The notes: generated from the letters alone by a model not told the origin. 64,000 bases of DNA from Acidimicrobiaceae bacterium (GCA_002721305.1 PBKA01000019.1:1-64000); one strand, 5' to 3'; positions 37,575 through 48,193 are shown, counted from the first letter of the stretch. A program made the numbers and translations.

Positions 37575-37670
37575 CTAAGAACCGATGCTGGGGAATGGTT
37601 CGCTGACCTCTGATTCACGTGTTCAGGATGCCACTCAATCGGGCCGCCGTCACAGAAAACCGATCGCGCC

Positions 37671-39614
37671 TCACTTATCGGTCAATTTGGGATGGTTGCG
37701 GAAATGCTCCAATGCGTCCGGGTTGTCGATTGCCTCAACGTTCTTCACTTCTCTGCCGTGGATGGAATCTCTGACCGCGAGCTCGACCAGCTTGCCGCTG
37801 CGAGTTCTCGGAATGAGAGGAACTTGTGCGACGACAGCCGGCACGTGACGAGGAGATGCACCTTCGCGAATTTGATTTCGGATCCTTTGAGTCAAGTCGT
37901 CGTCGAGCGCTAGGCCGTCGCGAAGACGAACAAAAAGAACGACCCTTGTATCGGACTGCCACTGTTGCCCTACGACGATGCTTTCGAGCACCTCGTCGAT
38001 GACGTCTACCTGTCGGTAAATTTCAGCGGTTCCGATCCGTATCCCTCCGGGATTTAAGGTTGCATCTGATCGTCCTGAAATGATCATTCCCCCCTCGGAG
38101 GTCCACTCGGCGTAATCACCGTGATGCCAGACTCCTGGAAAGCGATCGAAATAGGCGTTGTGATATTTGGCTCCATCCGGGTCATCCCAAAATTCCAAGG
38201 GCATTGACGGAAATGAGTTGCAACACACCAGCTCCCCTTGAGAACCAGCTAGGAGACGGTTCCCGAGATCGTCAAAGACGGCGACATCCATGCCGAGTGC
38301 CGGGGCCTGAATTTCGCCACGAAACACCGGGCTAGTTGGGTCCCCAATCACAAAGCATCCGCATATATCCGTTCCCCCCGAGAAAGACGCAAGGTGGACG
38401 TCCGGTTTTACCGCGTCATACACCCAGTCGAAACCTTCAGGAGCTAAAGGGGAGCCTGTCGATGCGATTGTTTCCACACTGGAAAGATCATGTGTATCGC
38501 GAGGCCTCAACCCTTCCTTCATGGCAGCTTCAATGAATTTTGCGCTCACCCCGAAAAGCTGTGGCTCTAATTCGTCCGCGAGATCAAAAAGACGAGACGG
38601 CTCGGGAAAAAACGGAGAGCCATCGTAAAGAACCAGTGAGACAGCGGAAGCCAGACCCCCTACAAGCCAATTCCACATCATCCATCCGGTGGTAGTGAAG
38701 TACATCAGTCGATCCCCAGATCTGAGATCGCAGTGCAAGAGGTGCTCAGACCAATGTTTAAGTAACACCCCACCGGCCTTGTGGACAATGCACTTCGGTT
38801 TCCCCGTGGTACCTGAGGAGTACAGAACGTAGATCGGGTGATCGAAACCCAACTGAACAAACTCTGGTTCTCGTTCTTCTGTATTCGCGATCCAATCTTC
38901 CAAGAGAATCGAGGATGGAATTTCGCAGTCAATCGCAGCGTCACCATAACTGACCAGCACCACTCGTCTGAGCGACGGAAGCTCGTCAGCTATTTGAGTG
39001 ACTTTTCCCGTGATGTCGTGGCGGACACCCCCATATGAGTAGCTATCGGTCGCTACGAGAATCTTCGGTTCAATTTGACCGAAACGATCCAGAACTCCCG
39101 CCGATCCGAAATCGGGGCTGGTCGAAGAATAAATTGCTCCGAGACTCGCAGCAGCTAAAAAGAAAATGACGGCCTCCGGACCGTTCGGCAAAAGGGTCAC
39201 TATTCGGTCACCTGACTGGATGCCTTCGAATTTCAGAGCTTGTTGGACCCGCCCAACTGCGACTCTGAGTTCATCGAAGGTCAGGGAACGCTCCACGACG
39301 TTCTCACCTCGATAGGTGATAGCGATGTCGTCTCCAGATCGCCTCATATAGTTTTCTGCAAGGTTGAACTTTGCATCAGGAAAAAAACGAACCCCAGGAC
39401 CGCTCTCGCCGATGTGGTTTGTTTTTCCCAGGTCACCGATGCCAGAAGCGAAATCCCACACAGCCCTCCAAAAGGAGAACTGGTCTTGGACCGACCACCG
39501 ATGCAGATCCCGGTAGGAATTATTTTCGCGGGACAATCCAACGAATTCAGCAAAGTTCCACAAGTTAGAACCCTCGCGGCGAGTTGAACTTGGAATCCAG
39601 AGAGGATGAGTCAC
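37671..39614 (-). CDS. Acetoacetate-CoA ligase (acetoacetyl-CoA synthetase family)
   Basis: AMP-binding motif YVLYSSGTTGKPKCIVHKAGG; AACS-type N-terminus SNLWNFAEFVGLSRENNSYRDLHRWSVQDQFSFWRAVW; GTG start at 39614 inferred. Confidence 0.9.
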   Translation of the reverse strand: MTHPLWIPSSTRREGSNLWNFAEFVGLSRENNSYRDLHRWSVQDQFSFWRAVWDFASGIGDLGKTNHIGESGPGVRFFPDAKFNLAENYMRRSGDDIAITYRGENVVERSLTFDELRVAVGRVQQALKFEGIQSGDRIVTLLPNGPEAVIFFLAAASLGAIYSSTSPDFGSAGVLDRFGQIEPKILVATDSYSYGGVRHDITGKVTQIADELPSLRRVVLVSYGDAAIDCEIPSSILLEDWIANTEEREPEFVQLGFDHPIYVLYSSGTTGKPKCIVHKAGGVLLKHWSEHLLHCDLRSGDRLMYFTTTGWMMWNWLVGGLASAVSLVLYDGSPFFPEPSRLFDLADELEPQLFGVSAKFIEAAMKEGLRPRDTHDLSSVETIASTGSPLAPEGFDWVYDAVKPDVHLASFSGGTDICGCFVIGDPTSPVFRGEIQAPALGMDVAVFDDLGNRLLAGSQGELVCCNSFPSMPLEFWDDPDGAKYHNAYFDRFPGVWHHGDYAEWTSEGGMIISGRSDATLNPGGIRIGTAEIYRQVDVIDEVLESIVVGQQWQSDTRVVLFVRLRDGLALDDDLTQRIRNQIREGASPRHVPAVVAQVPLIPRTRSGKLVELAVRDSIHGREVKNVEAIDNPDALEHFRNHPKLTDK

Positions 39615-39706
39615 GATGTCTCCGAGGGTGTGCAGGTGATGCTTACGGTAGCCGCCAAATCGCTTCAATCAGAAGTGCATCCCCGTAGCGGTGTAGGGTC
39701 CCCAAT

Positions 39707-40489
39707 ATGAGGGGAATATGTGATGACCTTGATGCTGAGACCGAAGCGCTGCGGGGAGTAGTCGCAGGGCTAACTGAGGACGAATGGCGCTTGCCAACCC
39801 CCGCAGACGGTTGGGATAGCCATGAGACCATCATCCATTTAGGAATGGCTGACGTGGCTGCGAGTCTCGCGGTGCTCGACCCATCGGGTTTTGAGGAAAC
39901 CAAAGAGCAGATGCTCCGAGGCGAGGGGGACCTTCACAGCTTCGGGGGCCTAGATGTCCGTTCATTGGATGGACCTGACCTTTGGCGGTGGTTTTCCGAT
40001 GAGAGAACCCGAATGACAGAGGCCTTTAGGGCATTAGAACCCAAAGACCGCATCCCATGGTTTGGACCCGACATGAGCGCTTTGTCTTTCGCTACTGCTC
40101 GCCTAATGGAGACGTGGTCCCATAGTCACGATGTCGCAGACACTTTTGGTGCCGAGTATCCAAGAACAGATCGCCTGCGACATGTGGCCCACATCGGAGT
40201 GACAACCAGAGGGTGGAGTTATGTCAATCGGGGACTCCAGCCACCCGAATCCCCGGTACGCGTGGAACTCACGTCCCCGAGCGGAGAAATATGGACTTGG
40301 GGCCCCGACGAATGCGAAGACGCAGTAATTGCCGATTCTTACCAATTTTGTCTGGTCGTAACTCAAAGGCGCCGAGCTCGAGAAGCAGAACTGGAGATTC
40401 GGGGGGACCTTGCAGCCGAGTGGATGGAAATTGCGCAAGCCTTCGCTGGACCCCCAACGGATGCTCCCGAAGGTCGCGTCGGCGGATAG
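39707..40489 (+). CDS. TIGR03084-family DinB-like metal-binding protein
   Basis: GLTEDEWRLPTPADGWDSHETIIHLGMADVAASLAV ... METWSHSHDVADTF; close paralogue of 7166..7936. Confidence 0.83.
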   Translation: MRGICDDLDAETEALRGVVAGLTEDEWRLPTPADGWDSHETIIHLGMADVAASLAVLDPSGFEETKEQMLRGEGDLHSFGGLDVRSLDGPDLWRWFSDERTRMTEAFRALEPKDRIPWFGPDMSALSFATARLMETWSHSHDVADTFGAEYPRTDRLRHVAHIGVTTRGWSYVNRGLQPPESPVRVELTSPSGEIWTWGPDECEDAVIADSYQFCLVVTQRRRAREAELEIRGDLAAEWMEIAQAFAGPPTDAPEGRVGG

Positions 40490-40502
40490 CCTCAACAAAC
40501 TG

Positions 40503-41126
40503 ATGCTAATTGTCGGTCTGACAGGAGGAATGGGAGTCGGCAAGTCCACGGTCGCAGCTCTTTTATCCGACTTAGGTGCTGAGGTCATTGACGTGGATGC
40601 TCTCGGCCGTCAGATCATCGAACCGGGAGGGTTAGCCGTCTCGTCGGTCATCGAACGATTCGGGCCAACGGTGGCCTCGAATGATGGCGGTATCGATAGG
40701 GCAGCTCTAGCCTCAATAGTTTTCGGTGATGAAGAGCAGTTGACGGCTCTTGAAGAGATTTCTCACCCGGCAATCAATGAACTTCTAGACGAAGCCGTCG
40801 ACGCCCTGAAAACATCAGACCCAATCGTCGTATACGACATGGCCGTTCTTGTAGAAAGCCGCCTCGGATATGGAACGAGACATCCTTATGAAGTGGTCGT
40901 AGTGGTTGAAGCCCCCATGCCACAACGCTTGACTCGCCTTCAAGATCAACGAGGAATCAAACCAGACGACGCTTTGGCAAGAATCGAATTGCAGGCCTCG
41001 GACGAAGAACGCAGAGCAGTGGCTCAGTTCATCATCGCAAACGGAGGCGACCTTGATTCGCTGGCAAACGCTACCGGTGAGTTGTGGAGTGAACTCGAAC
41101 AGCTCTTAGCCTCGAAAAAGGCTTGA
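40503..41126 (+). CDS. coaE: Dephospho-CoA kinase
   Basis: MLIVGLTGGMGVGKSTVAALLSDLGAEVIDVDALGRQIIEPGG, P-loop plus CoaE pattern; start ATG 40503. Confidence 0.94.
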   Translation: MLIVGLTGGMGVGKSTVAALLSDLGAEVIDVDALGRQIIEPGGLAVSSVIERFGPTVASNDGGIDRAALASIVFGDEEQLTALEEISHPAINELLDEAVDALKTSDPIVVYDMAVLVESRLGYGTRHPYEVVVVVEAPMPQRLTRLQDQRGIKPDDALARIELQASDEERRAVAQFIIANGGDLDSLANATGELWSELEQLLASKKA

Positions 41127-41128
41127 TA

Positions 41129-41938
41129 ATGAAACGCTCCTACCCGCCCGAACGCCACATCCTTAGGCACCTGCGTCTACGTCATCGGGTAGATGATGAC
41201 GGCAACGTGAGCGCCACCATGCCGATTCTCCCGGATTTACTCGACAGTGGAGGCTGGTTGCGCTTGGGTGCCATTGCCACTCTGGTTGATTCAGTGGCAG
41301 GACATCACGGAGTTATACAAGTTGATCCTGACTGGGTTGCCACGTTGGAGCTCGGGACGGTAGTAACGCGAAGAGCCGAGGGGAATGAAGTCACCGCCCA
41401 ATGTCGACCTTTACGAATTGGGCGAAATAACGTGGTCACTGAAACCGTCATCGGTGATGTGCAAGGTGAGGTGGCTCGGTCGATCTGCACCTACGCCCGG
41501 TTACCTGCTCGGAGTGACAACCCCAGCGTGGGAACCGCACGAGGCCGGATAGTTGATTACGCCGAGGAAGAAGAGAACCCGCGTCCGATGCTCGATGATT
41601 ATCTACGGATCAAGGCCCGCTCAGATCAGGCCGTTATGGAATTGCCCCACCACTCGCGAATTCATAACTCGTTCGGCTCCATACAAGGAGGCGCTGTCGC
41701 CGTTCTCGTTGACGCTATGGCTGCACACGTGGGCAACTTGACTCTTGGGAAACCAATGAGATGCGTCGAAGCGGAGGTTCACTACTTAGCTCAAGCTAAA
41801 TCGGGTCCTTTTAGAGTCGAAGGTGAGCCACTCAGGGTTGATGAGAGTTCAGTGACGAGCAGAATCAGAATTGTTGACGCGGGAAATGACGACCGTTTGC
41901 TGGACGTAGCGACCGCAACGGCGAAACTGATTGATTAG
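41129..41938 (+). CDS. PaaI-like double-hotdog thioesterase family protein
   Basis: WLRLGAIATLVDSVAGHHGV and HNSFGSIQGGAVAVLVDAMAAHVG repeats. Confidence 0.82.
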   Translation: MKRSYPPERHILRHLRLRHRVDDDGNVSATMPILPDLLDSGGWLRLGAIATLVDSVAGHHGVIQVDPDWVATLELGTVVTRRAEGNEVTAQCRPLRIGRNNVVTETVIGDVQGEVARSICTYARLPARSDNPSVGTARGRIVDYAEEEENPRPMLDDYLRIKARSDQAVMELPHHSRIHNSFGSIQGGAVAVLVDAMAAHVGNLTLGKPMRCVEAEVHYLAQAKSGPFRVEGEPLRVDESSVTSRIRIVDAGNDDRLLDVATATAKLID

Positions 41939-41954
41939 AGAGTTAGGGGCGTTG

Positions 41955-42746
41955 GTGGACCTTGGATTAAAAGACAAAGTGGTCCTCATCTCAGGGTCGT
42001 ATCGAGGAACCGGAGCAGGGACGGCCAGAGTATTCGCAAAGGAAGGGGCCATCGTCGCGGTTCACGGGCACGAAGAAGGCCAGCCAGACGATGTTGTGCA
42101 ACAAATTCGAGACCAGGGTGGCAACGCCGTAGCGGTCCACGGCAGCGTCACGACTACAGCTGGGGTCGAATCAATAATTTCTCAAACCGAACAAGGCTGC
42201 GGTCCGGTCGATGTTCTGGTTAACAACTACGGAACACCGGGCAATACATCTTGGAGTGACCCTGCTCAACACTGGCACGAGGCATGGGAAACAAACGTTG
42301 TTGCTGGAGTTCGACTCACTCAAAGCGTGCTCCCGGCTATGAAGAAACGGAAATGGGGAAGAATAATTTTTCTAGGAACTGTCGGTACCGAACGACCAGG
42401 CCGCAACAACCCTGACTACTACGCTGCGAAGGCCGCTCTACCTGTTGTGGTCCGCAGCCTGGCCAAGGAACTGCGTGACTCCGGGGTAACAGCGAACTTG
42501 ATCAGTCCGGGCATCATTGCCACTGACGAGGTCAGAGAAATGTTAGAGAAACGTGCCAGCCGCCATGGTGCACAGGGATGGGAAGAAGTCCAACGTTGGG
42601 CCCTAGAAAATGTGACACCCAATTTGACTGGACGGATACCAGACCCTGAAGAGATCGGAAGATACATTGCATTCCTAGCAAGCGAGGCCGCGTGGCACAT
42701 CACGGGGTCCGATTTCAAAATAGATGGAGGGACCCTGGACACATAA
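41955..42746 (+). CDS. Short-chain dehydrogenase/reductase
   Basis: VDLGLKDKVVLISGSYRGTGAGTARVFAKEG, NNYGTPG, YYAAKAALPVVVRSLA; GTG 41955 likely start. Confidence 0.91.
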   Translation: MDLGLKDKVVLISGSYRGTGAGTARVFAKEGAIVAVHGHEEGQPDDVVQQIRDQGGNAVAVHGSVTTTAGVESIISQTEQGCGPVDVLVNNYGTPGNTSWSDPAQHWHEAWETNVVAGVRLTQSVLPAMKKRKWGRIIFLGTVGTERPGRNNPDYYAAKAALPVVVRSLAKELRDSGVTANLISPGIIATDEVREMLEKRASRHGAQGWEEVQRWALENVTPNLTGRIPDPEEIGRYIAFLASEAAWHITGSDFKIDGGTLDT

Positions 42747-42783
42747 TGTTCTGTGTCACAGCCCCGATGTACGGTTCGGAGCC

Positions 42784-43587
42784 ATGAACTTATTTCCAGA
42801 CTTGGTCGCGTTCGATATAGACGGCACACTGCTGCGTTCGGACGGCTCACTCTCGGCTCGAGTTTGTCAGGCCATAAAAGGCATCAAGTGCAGAGGTTGC
42901 ACAGTGGTCTTGTCAACCGGCCGACCATGGAAACAGGTGAAGACCATCGTTGAGGAACTCGCCGTTGTTGACTACTGCATTTGTCTTAACGGAGCCTCAA
43001 TATTCAAATCTGATGGCTCGCTACTCAAGTCGAATGCAATGCCAGAAGAACTGACGTTAACCGGCCCGGAAATAGCTCGAAAACTCTTTCCGAATATCGC
43101 CTTGGCTGCCGACATGGCCGACGGTCGCCACATTTGGGACGAGCATTTTGTTCATGATTTCCCCTCAGATTTTGAGATGGAGCCCATCCGCGTCTCTGAC
43201 GCCCTCTCAGCGATCGATGGCCCAGTCTTGACTTGGCTGCTCGATTGCAAAGACGCTGATCCGAGAAAAGTTACTTCAACGATAAGAGGCTTTTTGCCCG
43301 ACGGAATCGAAGTTCGACCCTCTGGTCTCGAGACCCCAGAAATAGTCAAATCGGGAGTGAGTAAAGGCAGCGCATTGAACGAAGTCGCGAACATGACCGG
43401 GATCGCGCCCGCACAAGCATGGGCTTTTGGCGACGGTTTGAACGATATAGAGATGTTCCAGTGGGCCGGCTATTCGTTCGCTATGGAGAACGGTCACCCC
43501 GAACTACTCTCAATAGCTGACCGAGTAGCACCCAGTCACGATGCGGACGGAATCGCCGTGGTGCTTGAAGACCTTCTTGTTAGCTAG
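42784..43587 (+). CDS. Cof-type HAD-superfamily hydrolase
   Basis: LVAFDIDGTLLRSDGSLS, STGRPWK, KGSALNEVANMTGI, AFGDGLNDIEMFQWAGYSFAMENG. Confidence 0.93.
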   Translation: MNLFPDLVAFDIDGTLLRSDGSLSARVCQAIKGIKCRGCTVVLSTGRPWKQVKTIVEELAVVDYCICLNGASIFKSDGSLLKSNAMPEELTLTGPEIARKLFPNIALAADMADGRHIWDEHFVHDFPSDFEMEPIRVSDALSAIDGPVLTWLLDCKDADPRKVTSTIRGFLPDGIEVRPSGLETPEIVKSGVSKGSALNEVANMTGIAPAQAWAFGDGLNDIEMFQWAGYSFAMENGHPELLSIADRVAPSHDADGIAVVLEDLLVS

Positions 43588-43994
43588 GAGTCGGCTGGTT
43601 CTAAAAAAAGGGCCGTATGGGGAGCGAAATAGATCCTCCACGCTTGCAAAATGCCGCCGTTGGGGCCTGTTCGAAGTCGCACGTGGTCACCTCCATCTAC
43701 GTGCAACTCAAATACAGGACTTTGGAGCCACATAAGACGCACTCTGACCTGATGGACACCAGGGGCTATTTCAAACGTATGTTGCTTGTCGTCTTTCACT
43801 CGTCCGACTACTTGACCGTCGACCTTGATTTGGTAAGCACGTACCGTGTCCCTGTAATGGTGAATACGGTCGATTGTCACTTGAGCTAGACCAGACAAAG
43901 CTACCTCCGATGCTGTGGTCGCTAGATCTGAAGTTACCGCGGTCGTTAGCTGTTCTCGAACCTCAGTCGCAGGTAGCGTGAAGAGGGCACACAA
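43584..43994 (-). CDS. Hypothetical protein, beta-rich C-terminus
   Basis: VRAYQIKVDGQVVGRVKDDKQHTFEIAPGVHQVRVRLMWLQSPVFELHVDGGDHVRLRTGPN: beta-sandwich-like alternation; family not identified. Confidence 0.7.
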   Translation of the reverse strand: MCALFTLPATEVREQLTTAVTSDLATTASEVALSGLAQVTIDRIHHYRDTVRAYQIKVDGQVVGRVKDDKQHTFEIAPGVHQVRVRLMWLQSPVFELHVDGGDHVRLRTGPNGGILQAWRIYFAPHTALFLEPADS

Positions 43995-44029
43995 ATCATC
44001 ACGACCGGACCCCCAACGGGAGCTATCAC

Positions 44030-45274
44030 ATGAGTAACGAGTTGCGCACCGAACTTGATGAGTGGATGGATGCCAACTGGGATCCAGATTTACCGGTCAG
44101 AGATTGGTGGCAACGACTTGCTTCGGCTGGTCTCTCAAACCCCGGTCTACCCGAGCCCTTCGGTAAGGGTTGGGGTCGATCGGAAACTCGGATCCTTGCA
44201 GCGGCCCTGAGGGAAAGTGGCGCTATCGGTTCGCCCGCCGGTTTGGGAATGATGCTCGCGGCGCCAACGATTCTTGCCCACGGAACCGACAGTCAAGTGC
44301 AGAGATATGTTCCCTCAATTCTTGATGGCACTGACTCTTGGTGTCAGCTCTTCTCTGAACCTGGCGCAGGTAGCGACTTGGCTGGGTTGCAAACTAAAGC
44401 AACACGCGACGGCGACGAATGGGTCATTACTGGCCAAAAGGTCTGGACCTCTGAAGGACAACACGCTGACTACGGAATGTTGATTGCTCGCACCGAGCCA
44501 GACGCTCCCAAGCACCGAGGAATCAGCTGGTTTGCGTTCCCGATGAATCAAGAAGGCGTAGAAGTCCGGCCACTACGAGAAATGACCGGCCGCTCCTTAT
44601 TCAATGAAGTGTTTATCGATGAAGCGCGCGTATCTCAAGACGATCTCATTGGCGACTTGAATGACGGTTGGCGTGTAGCGAACACCACGCTCACGGTTGA
44701 ACGTGCCGGAATTGGAGGTGGACACGGCATGGCTTATGCAGCGGCTCACCCCGGCAGCATCGCTGGCCACCTCGACCGGCCAGCCGGTTCCTTTGTTGGA
44801 AAGCGGCTCGCCCTGGCTGCAGGAGGGGTAGGTCCAGGAACACTGCAACTCCTACGAGAACTCGCCGAAGAACGCGACAAACTGAATGATGCCACCATCA
44901 GGCAAGAACTGGTGCGCCTGCACACAGAACTTGAATTGATGCGGATGAACGGTCAACGAACTCGTCAAAAAAATCAGCAAACCGGTGGCGAAGGCAACCT
45001 TGCCAAAATCCTTATGACGTCGGCGCTACGTAGAACGCGAGAACTCGCAGGTTCCATACTCGGTCCCGAGATGGCTTTGTGGGGTGAAGAAGCAGTGACC
45101 GAGGGCGTCATTCAAGAGATGGCAGTGTTCTCACCGGCGCCGTCTATCTACGGGGGAACGGATGAAGTTCAACGAAACATCGTTGGAGAGAGAGTTCTCG
45201 GTCTCCCCAAAGAGCCAGGTCCTAGTAAAGAAACACCCTTCTCGGAACTGTTACAAAACAAGACTGGTTGGTAG
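44030..45274 (+). CDS. Acyl-CoA dehydrogenase family protein
   Basis: WCQLFSEPGAGSDLAGLQTKATRDGDEWVITGQKVWTSEG; GGTDEVQRNIVGERVLGLPKEP. Confidence 0.95.
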   Translation: MSNELRTELDEWMDANWDPDLPVRDWWQRLASAGLSNPGLPEPFGKGWGRSETRILAAALRESGAIGSPAGLGMMLAAPTILAHGTDSQVQRYVPSILDGTDSWCQLFSEPGAGSDLAGLQTKATRDGDEWVITGQKVWTSEGQHADYGMLIARTEPDAPKHRGISWFAFPMNQEGVEVRPLREMTGRSLFNEVFIDEARVSQDDLIGDLNDGWRVANTTLTVERAGIGGGHGMAYAAAHPGSIAGHLDRPAGSFVGKRLALAAGGVGPGTLQLLRELAEERDKLNDATIRQELVRLHTELELMRMNGQRTRQKNQQTGGEGNLAKILMTSALRRTRELAGSILGPEMALWGEEAVTEGVIQEMAVFSPAPSIYGGTDEVQRNIVGERVLGLPKEPGPSKETPFSELLQNKTGW

Positions 45275-45275
45275 C

Positions 45276-45298
45276 CATGACACGCTGGCCGTGTCATG
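45276..45298 (+). terminator. Hairpin, possible terminator of the upstream acyl-CoA dehydrogenase gene
   Basis: catgacacg-ctggc-cgtgtcatg: perfect 9-bp stem with 5-nt loop directly after the stop codon; no clear U-tract. Confidence 0.5.
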
Positions 45299-45441
45299 CA
45301 AACTCTCAGCAAGCCTGAAGATCGTTATCGGCACTAGGTCTCTGTCCCTAGGAAACTGACAAGCGAAATCCAGCTTCTCGGCAATGCCACATTTACGAAA
45401 CTCGAACACCGAGATGAGGGCTGGTGAGCAGAACAAACGGC

Positions 45442-46131
45442 CTAGTCGGAGGGAACAACGTTTGGAATAATAAACAGCCCTTCCGCAGTGATAAGAGGAT
45501 CAGCATCGGCGTCAGGCACTCCCTCTTTATCGGGAGACACTGTCAAAGTAACTGTGAGCTTGCGACCTTCCCGGCTCGCTTCATGAGCTCGGAACCATAC
45601 CGGGGTGTCAATTGGAACGCCACCCTGATAGTCGACCGCCAAACGTGCCGTATAGGCAGCTTCTCCAAGGACGATCATGAGATAGCCCATTGTGTCGTCC
45701 ACGAGTGCCGATACTGCCCCCCCGTGAACTCGTCCAGGAGCGCTCTCGAAGGCCGCGCCGAAAATTACCCTGCTGATTACCCCTTCACCATCGCGTCTGA
45801 GTTCTACCTCAACGCCCATAGGGTTCGCGGGACCGCTAAAGGTTCTGTCGCTGAACGCAATTACTTCAGATCCGTCTGACGGGCGAGGGTCCGTATAGCG
45901 TCGTTCGAAATAGTCAGACGGTCGGGGCACGGGTTGGGAACGTTCTAACGCCTCAGCGGTCAATCGAGCCCACTCCTCCATGGAGGCCAGTTCGTCTTCG
46001 TTTACACGGTGACGCACAAACGCATTCCCTAAACGACGCAAGGCGGACGCCGCTCTACTGCGGGCAGAAAACTGCGGATCTTGGTAGATCAAGTGCACCC
46101 CGTTGTTCACAGGATCTTCGCTAGGACTCAT
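45442..46131 (-). CDS. PaaI-family thioesterase (hotdog)
   Basis: RVIFGAAFESAPGRVHGGAVSALVDDTMGYLMIVLGEAAYTARLAVDYQGGVPIDTPVWFRA. Confidence 0.88.
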   Translation of the reverse strand: MSPSEDPVNNGVHLIYQDPQFSARSRAASALRRLGNAFVRHRVNEDELASMEEWARLTAEALERSQPVPRPSDYFERRYTDPRPSDGSEVIAFSDRTFSGPANPMGVEVELRRDGEGVISRVIFGAAFESAPGRVHGGAVSALVDDTMGYLMIVLGEAAYTARLAVDYQGGVPIDTPVWFRAHEASREGRKLTVTLTVSPDKEGVPDADADPLITAEGLFIIPNVVPSD

Positions 46132-46540
46132 CGGAACCCAAACGATTCGGCTGGCCGTAGGGATAGTCGGTCAAGCCACCACCGGGACTTTGAGGGTCGA
46201 AAGTCCAGTACTGGCGAATTTCGGCGATAAGGCCTTCACGAAAGTCATAATGTTCGCTTCCACGGACCTGGAAAGTGTTCCCTTGGTGTTCGCCTTCCAT
46301 GCACCATTCGATAGCCGCAGAGTCCCCATTTTCCACGACTCGCTCAACGACCCAGTTAGCGCCGATCCACTTGTCGTGAATCTGTACCCAGAAATTCCCT
46401 ATGTGTGCAGAGGAGACTATCGGTGGATGGTTAGTGTCATAGATCACTGCATCTTCGGTGAAATGGCTCGCCACGTCATCACCAGAGCCGGAGCTACAAG
46501 CTGCGAAATAAGAGCGGATGCGGTCCTCATGAGTTGTCAT
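46121..46540 (-). CDS. SnoaL/NTF2-like protein
   Basis: HEDRIRSYFAACSSGSGDDVASHFTEDAVIYDTNHPP ... FRVRGSEHYDFREGLIAEIRQYW-type pattern. Confidence 0.86.
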   Translation of the reverse strand: MTTHEDRIRSYFAACSSGSGDDVASHFTEDAVIYDTNHPPIVSSAHIGNFWVQIHDKWIGANWVVERVVENGDSAAIEWCMEGEHQGNTFQVRGSEHYDFREGLIAEIRQYWTFDPQSPGGGLTDYPYGQPNRLGSDES

Positions 46541-46552
46541 AGTGAGATTTTC

Positions 46553-47365
46553 TCAGACAGATAGCTTCGCTGCATAGGCATGAGTGGTGAAGAGCTGTTG
46601 GTAGCTGCCCCCTGAGGCATCGATGACGCGAGCAACTCGCTGCAATACCTCGCTTCGGAGGTCCTCCTCGAGCATTCGATGATCTGACTGCGTCAAAAGG
46701 TTCTGCACGTGTTCATCGGTACTTATTGTTTGTTCCCACGGTTCCTCAAATGTGTGTACGTGCCCGAACAAAGCACTTTGTTCGAACTCGTCCTTTGGGC
46801 TATCGCCGCTGATCACCGATTTCGACCCGGGTAGCCGGACTTTGAAACGCGTGTTGTTGAACTGGGGGACAAGTTCGTCATAAACGGCATCCATTTCTTG
46901 GTCGAAAGACTGTTGCGTTTGCTCAGGGCGGTTCCAAAACACACACAGCCAGCCTTCGGGTCTAAGTAGAGAAGCAACACATTTGAACCGGGTATCGGGG
47001 TTCATCCAATGCCAAGATTGGCCCGCGTAGATGAGACCTGCCTGCGAGGAACGCCCCGTGAACTCATCGAGCGTTGATTGGTGAAGAGAAAATGTTCCCG
47101 TACTGGTCAGTTCTCTGATGGCGACACGAGCCATTAACGGGTCAGGTTCTATCCCGAGAACCTCGAATCCGCGCTCCAAAAAGGAGACCGATGCTTTCCC
47201 GGTTCCGCAGCCGACATCAATAAGGAGTTGATCAACGTTGACCTCGGACGTTTCAAGTACCCAATCGTAAAGGCTCTCGGGGTAACCGGGTCGTACACGA
47301 TGGTAGATCTCGGCGACCTCACCAAAAACCTTAGATTGCTTTCTCGCAGGCCCAGACTTAGTCAC
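46553..47365 (-). CDS. Class I SAM-dependent methyltransferase
   Basis: KVFGEVAEIYHRVRPGYPESLYDWVLE, LLIDVGCGTGKASVSFLERGFEVLGIEPD; likely GTG start at 47365. Confidence 0.9.
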   Translation of the reverse strand: MTKSGPARKQSKVFGEVAEIYHRVRPGYPESLYDWVLETSEVNVDQLLIDVGCGTGKASVSFLERGFEVLGIEPDPLMARVAIRELTSTGTFSLHQSTLDEFTGRSSQAGLIYAGQSWHWMNPDTRFKCVASLLRPEGWLCVFWNRPEQTQQSFDQEMDAVYDELVPQFNNTRFKVRLPGSKSVISGDSPKDEFEQSALFGHVHTFEEPWEQTISTDEHVQNLLTQSDHRMLEEDLRSEVLQRVARVIDASGGSYQQLFTTHAYAAKLSV

Positions 47366-47372
47366 TTTGACA

Positions 47373-48167
47373 TCAGCTGCTAGCCCAAGACAACCAGCGG
47401 CCGTCTCGATTCTCGAGTTCAAGTCGTAAACCGAAGCATTCAGACAATGAGTCGGCGGTGAGGACCTGATCAATTGGCCCGGAGGCCATTACCTCACCGT
47501 CCCTAAGTAGGAGACCATGTGTGAAACCGGGAGGGATCTCGTCGGTGTGATGCGTTACAAGAACGGTGGCGGGCGTCTGTGCATCCGACGCTACTGATGC
47601 CAAAGTACTTACTAGCTGCTCCCTCCCCACCAGATCTAGACCTGCCGTGGGCTCGTCCAGCAAAAGTAGCCCGGGGTTACCCATCAGTGTTCGAGCCAAT
47701 TGCACACGTTGTTGCTCGCCTGATGACATTGTGTGGAACTTTCTATCTGCTAGTTCTGGCGCACCAACTCGAGTCAAACAAGCCAGCGCCGCATCACGGT
47801 CCGCATCTGAATATTGATGCCACCAGGTTTCTAACGCCGCGTATCTTGCTGCCATGACGATGTCCAAACCGGAAATATCCGACCTGAATTGGTCCCGAAG
47901 GGAAGAAGATGCGAGACCGATTCGTTGACGAAGCTCGCGAACATCGGTGGCCCCCCACGTTTGGTCAAGGACTCGAACAGTGCCCGTGGTCGGATAGCGG
48001 TAAAGCGAAAGCACTTTAATCAAAGTGGTTTTGCCGCTGCCGTTTGGTCCCAGCACTACCCACCGGTCAGAAGAGGTGATATCTAGATCTAGAGGACCGA
48101 GAACGGTTTTATCCTCGTACCTCACCGATACTTCGCGAAGCACGACCGCAGAGGAGGGAACAGCCAC
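47373..48167 (-). CDS. ABC transporter ATP-binding protein (stand-alone)
   Basis: Walker A LGPNGSGKTTL, signature MSSGEQQRVQLARTL, Walker B LLLLDEPTAGLD; no adjacent cognate permease. Confidence 0.93.
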   Translation of the reverse strand: MAVPSSAVVLREVSVRYEDKTVLGPLDLDITSSDRWVVLGPNGSGKTTLIKVLSLYRYPTTGTVRVLDQTWGATDVRELRQRIGLASSSLRDQFRSDISGLDIVMAARYAALETWWHQYSDADRDAALACLTRVGAPELADRKFHTMSSGEQQRVQLARTLMGNPGLLLLDEPTAGLDLVGREQLVSTLASVASDAQTPATVLVTHHTDEIPPGFTHGLLLRDGEVMASGPIDQVLTADSLSECFGLRLELENRDGRWLSWASS

Positions 48168-48193
48168 GAATCCAGCTTGCCAGATCCGCTCAA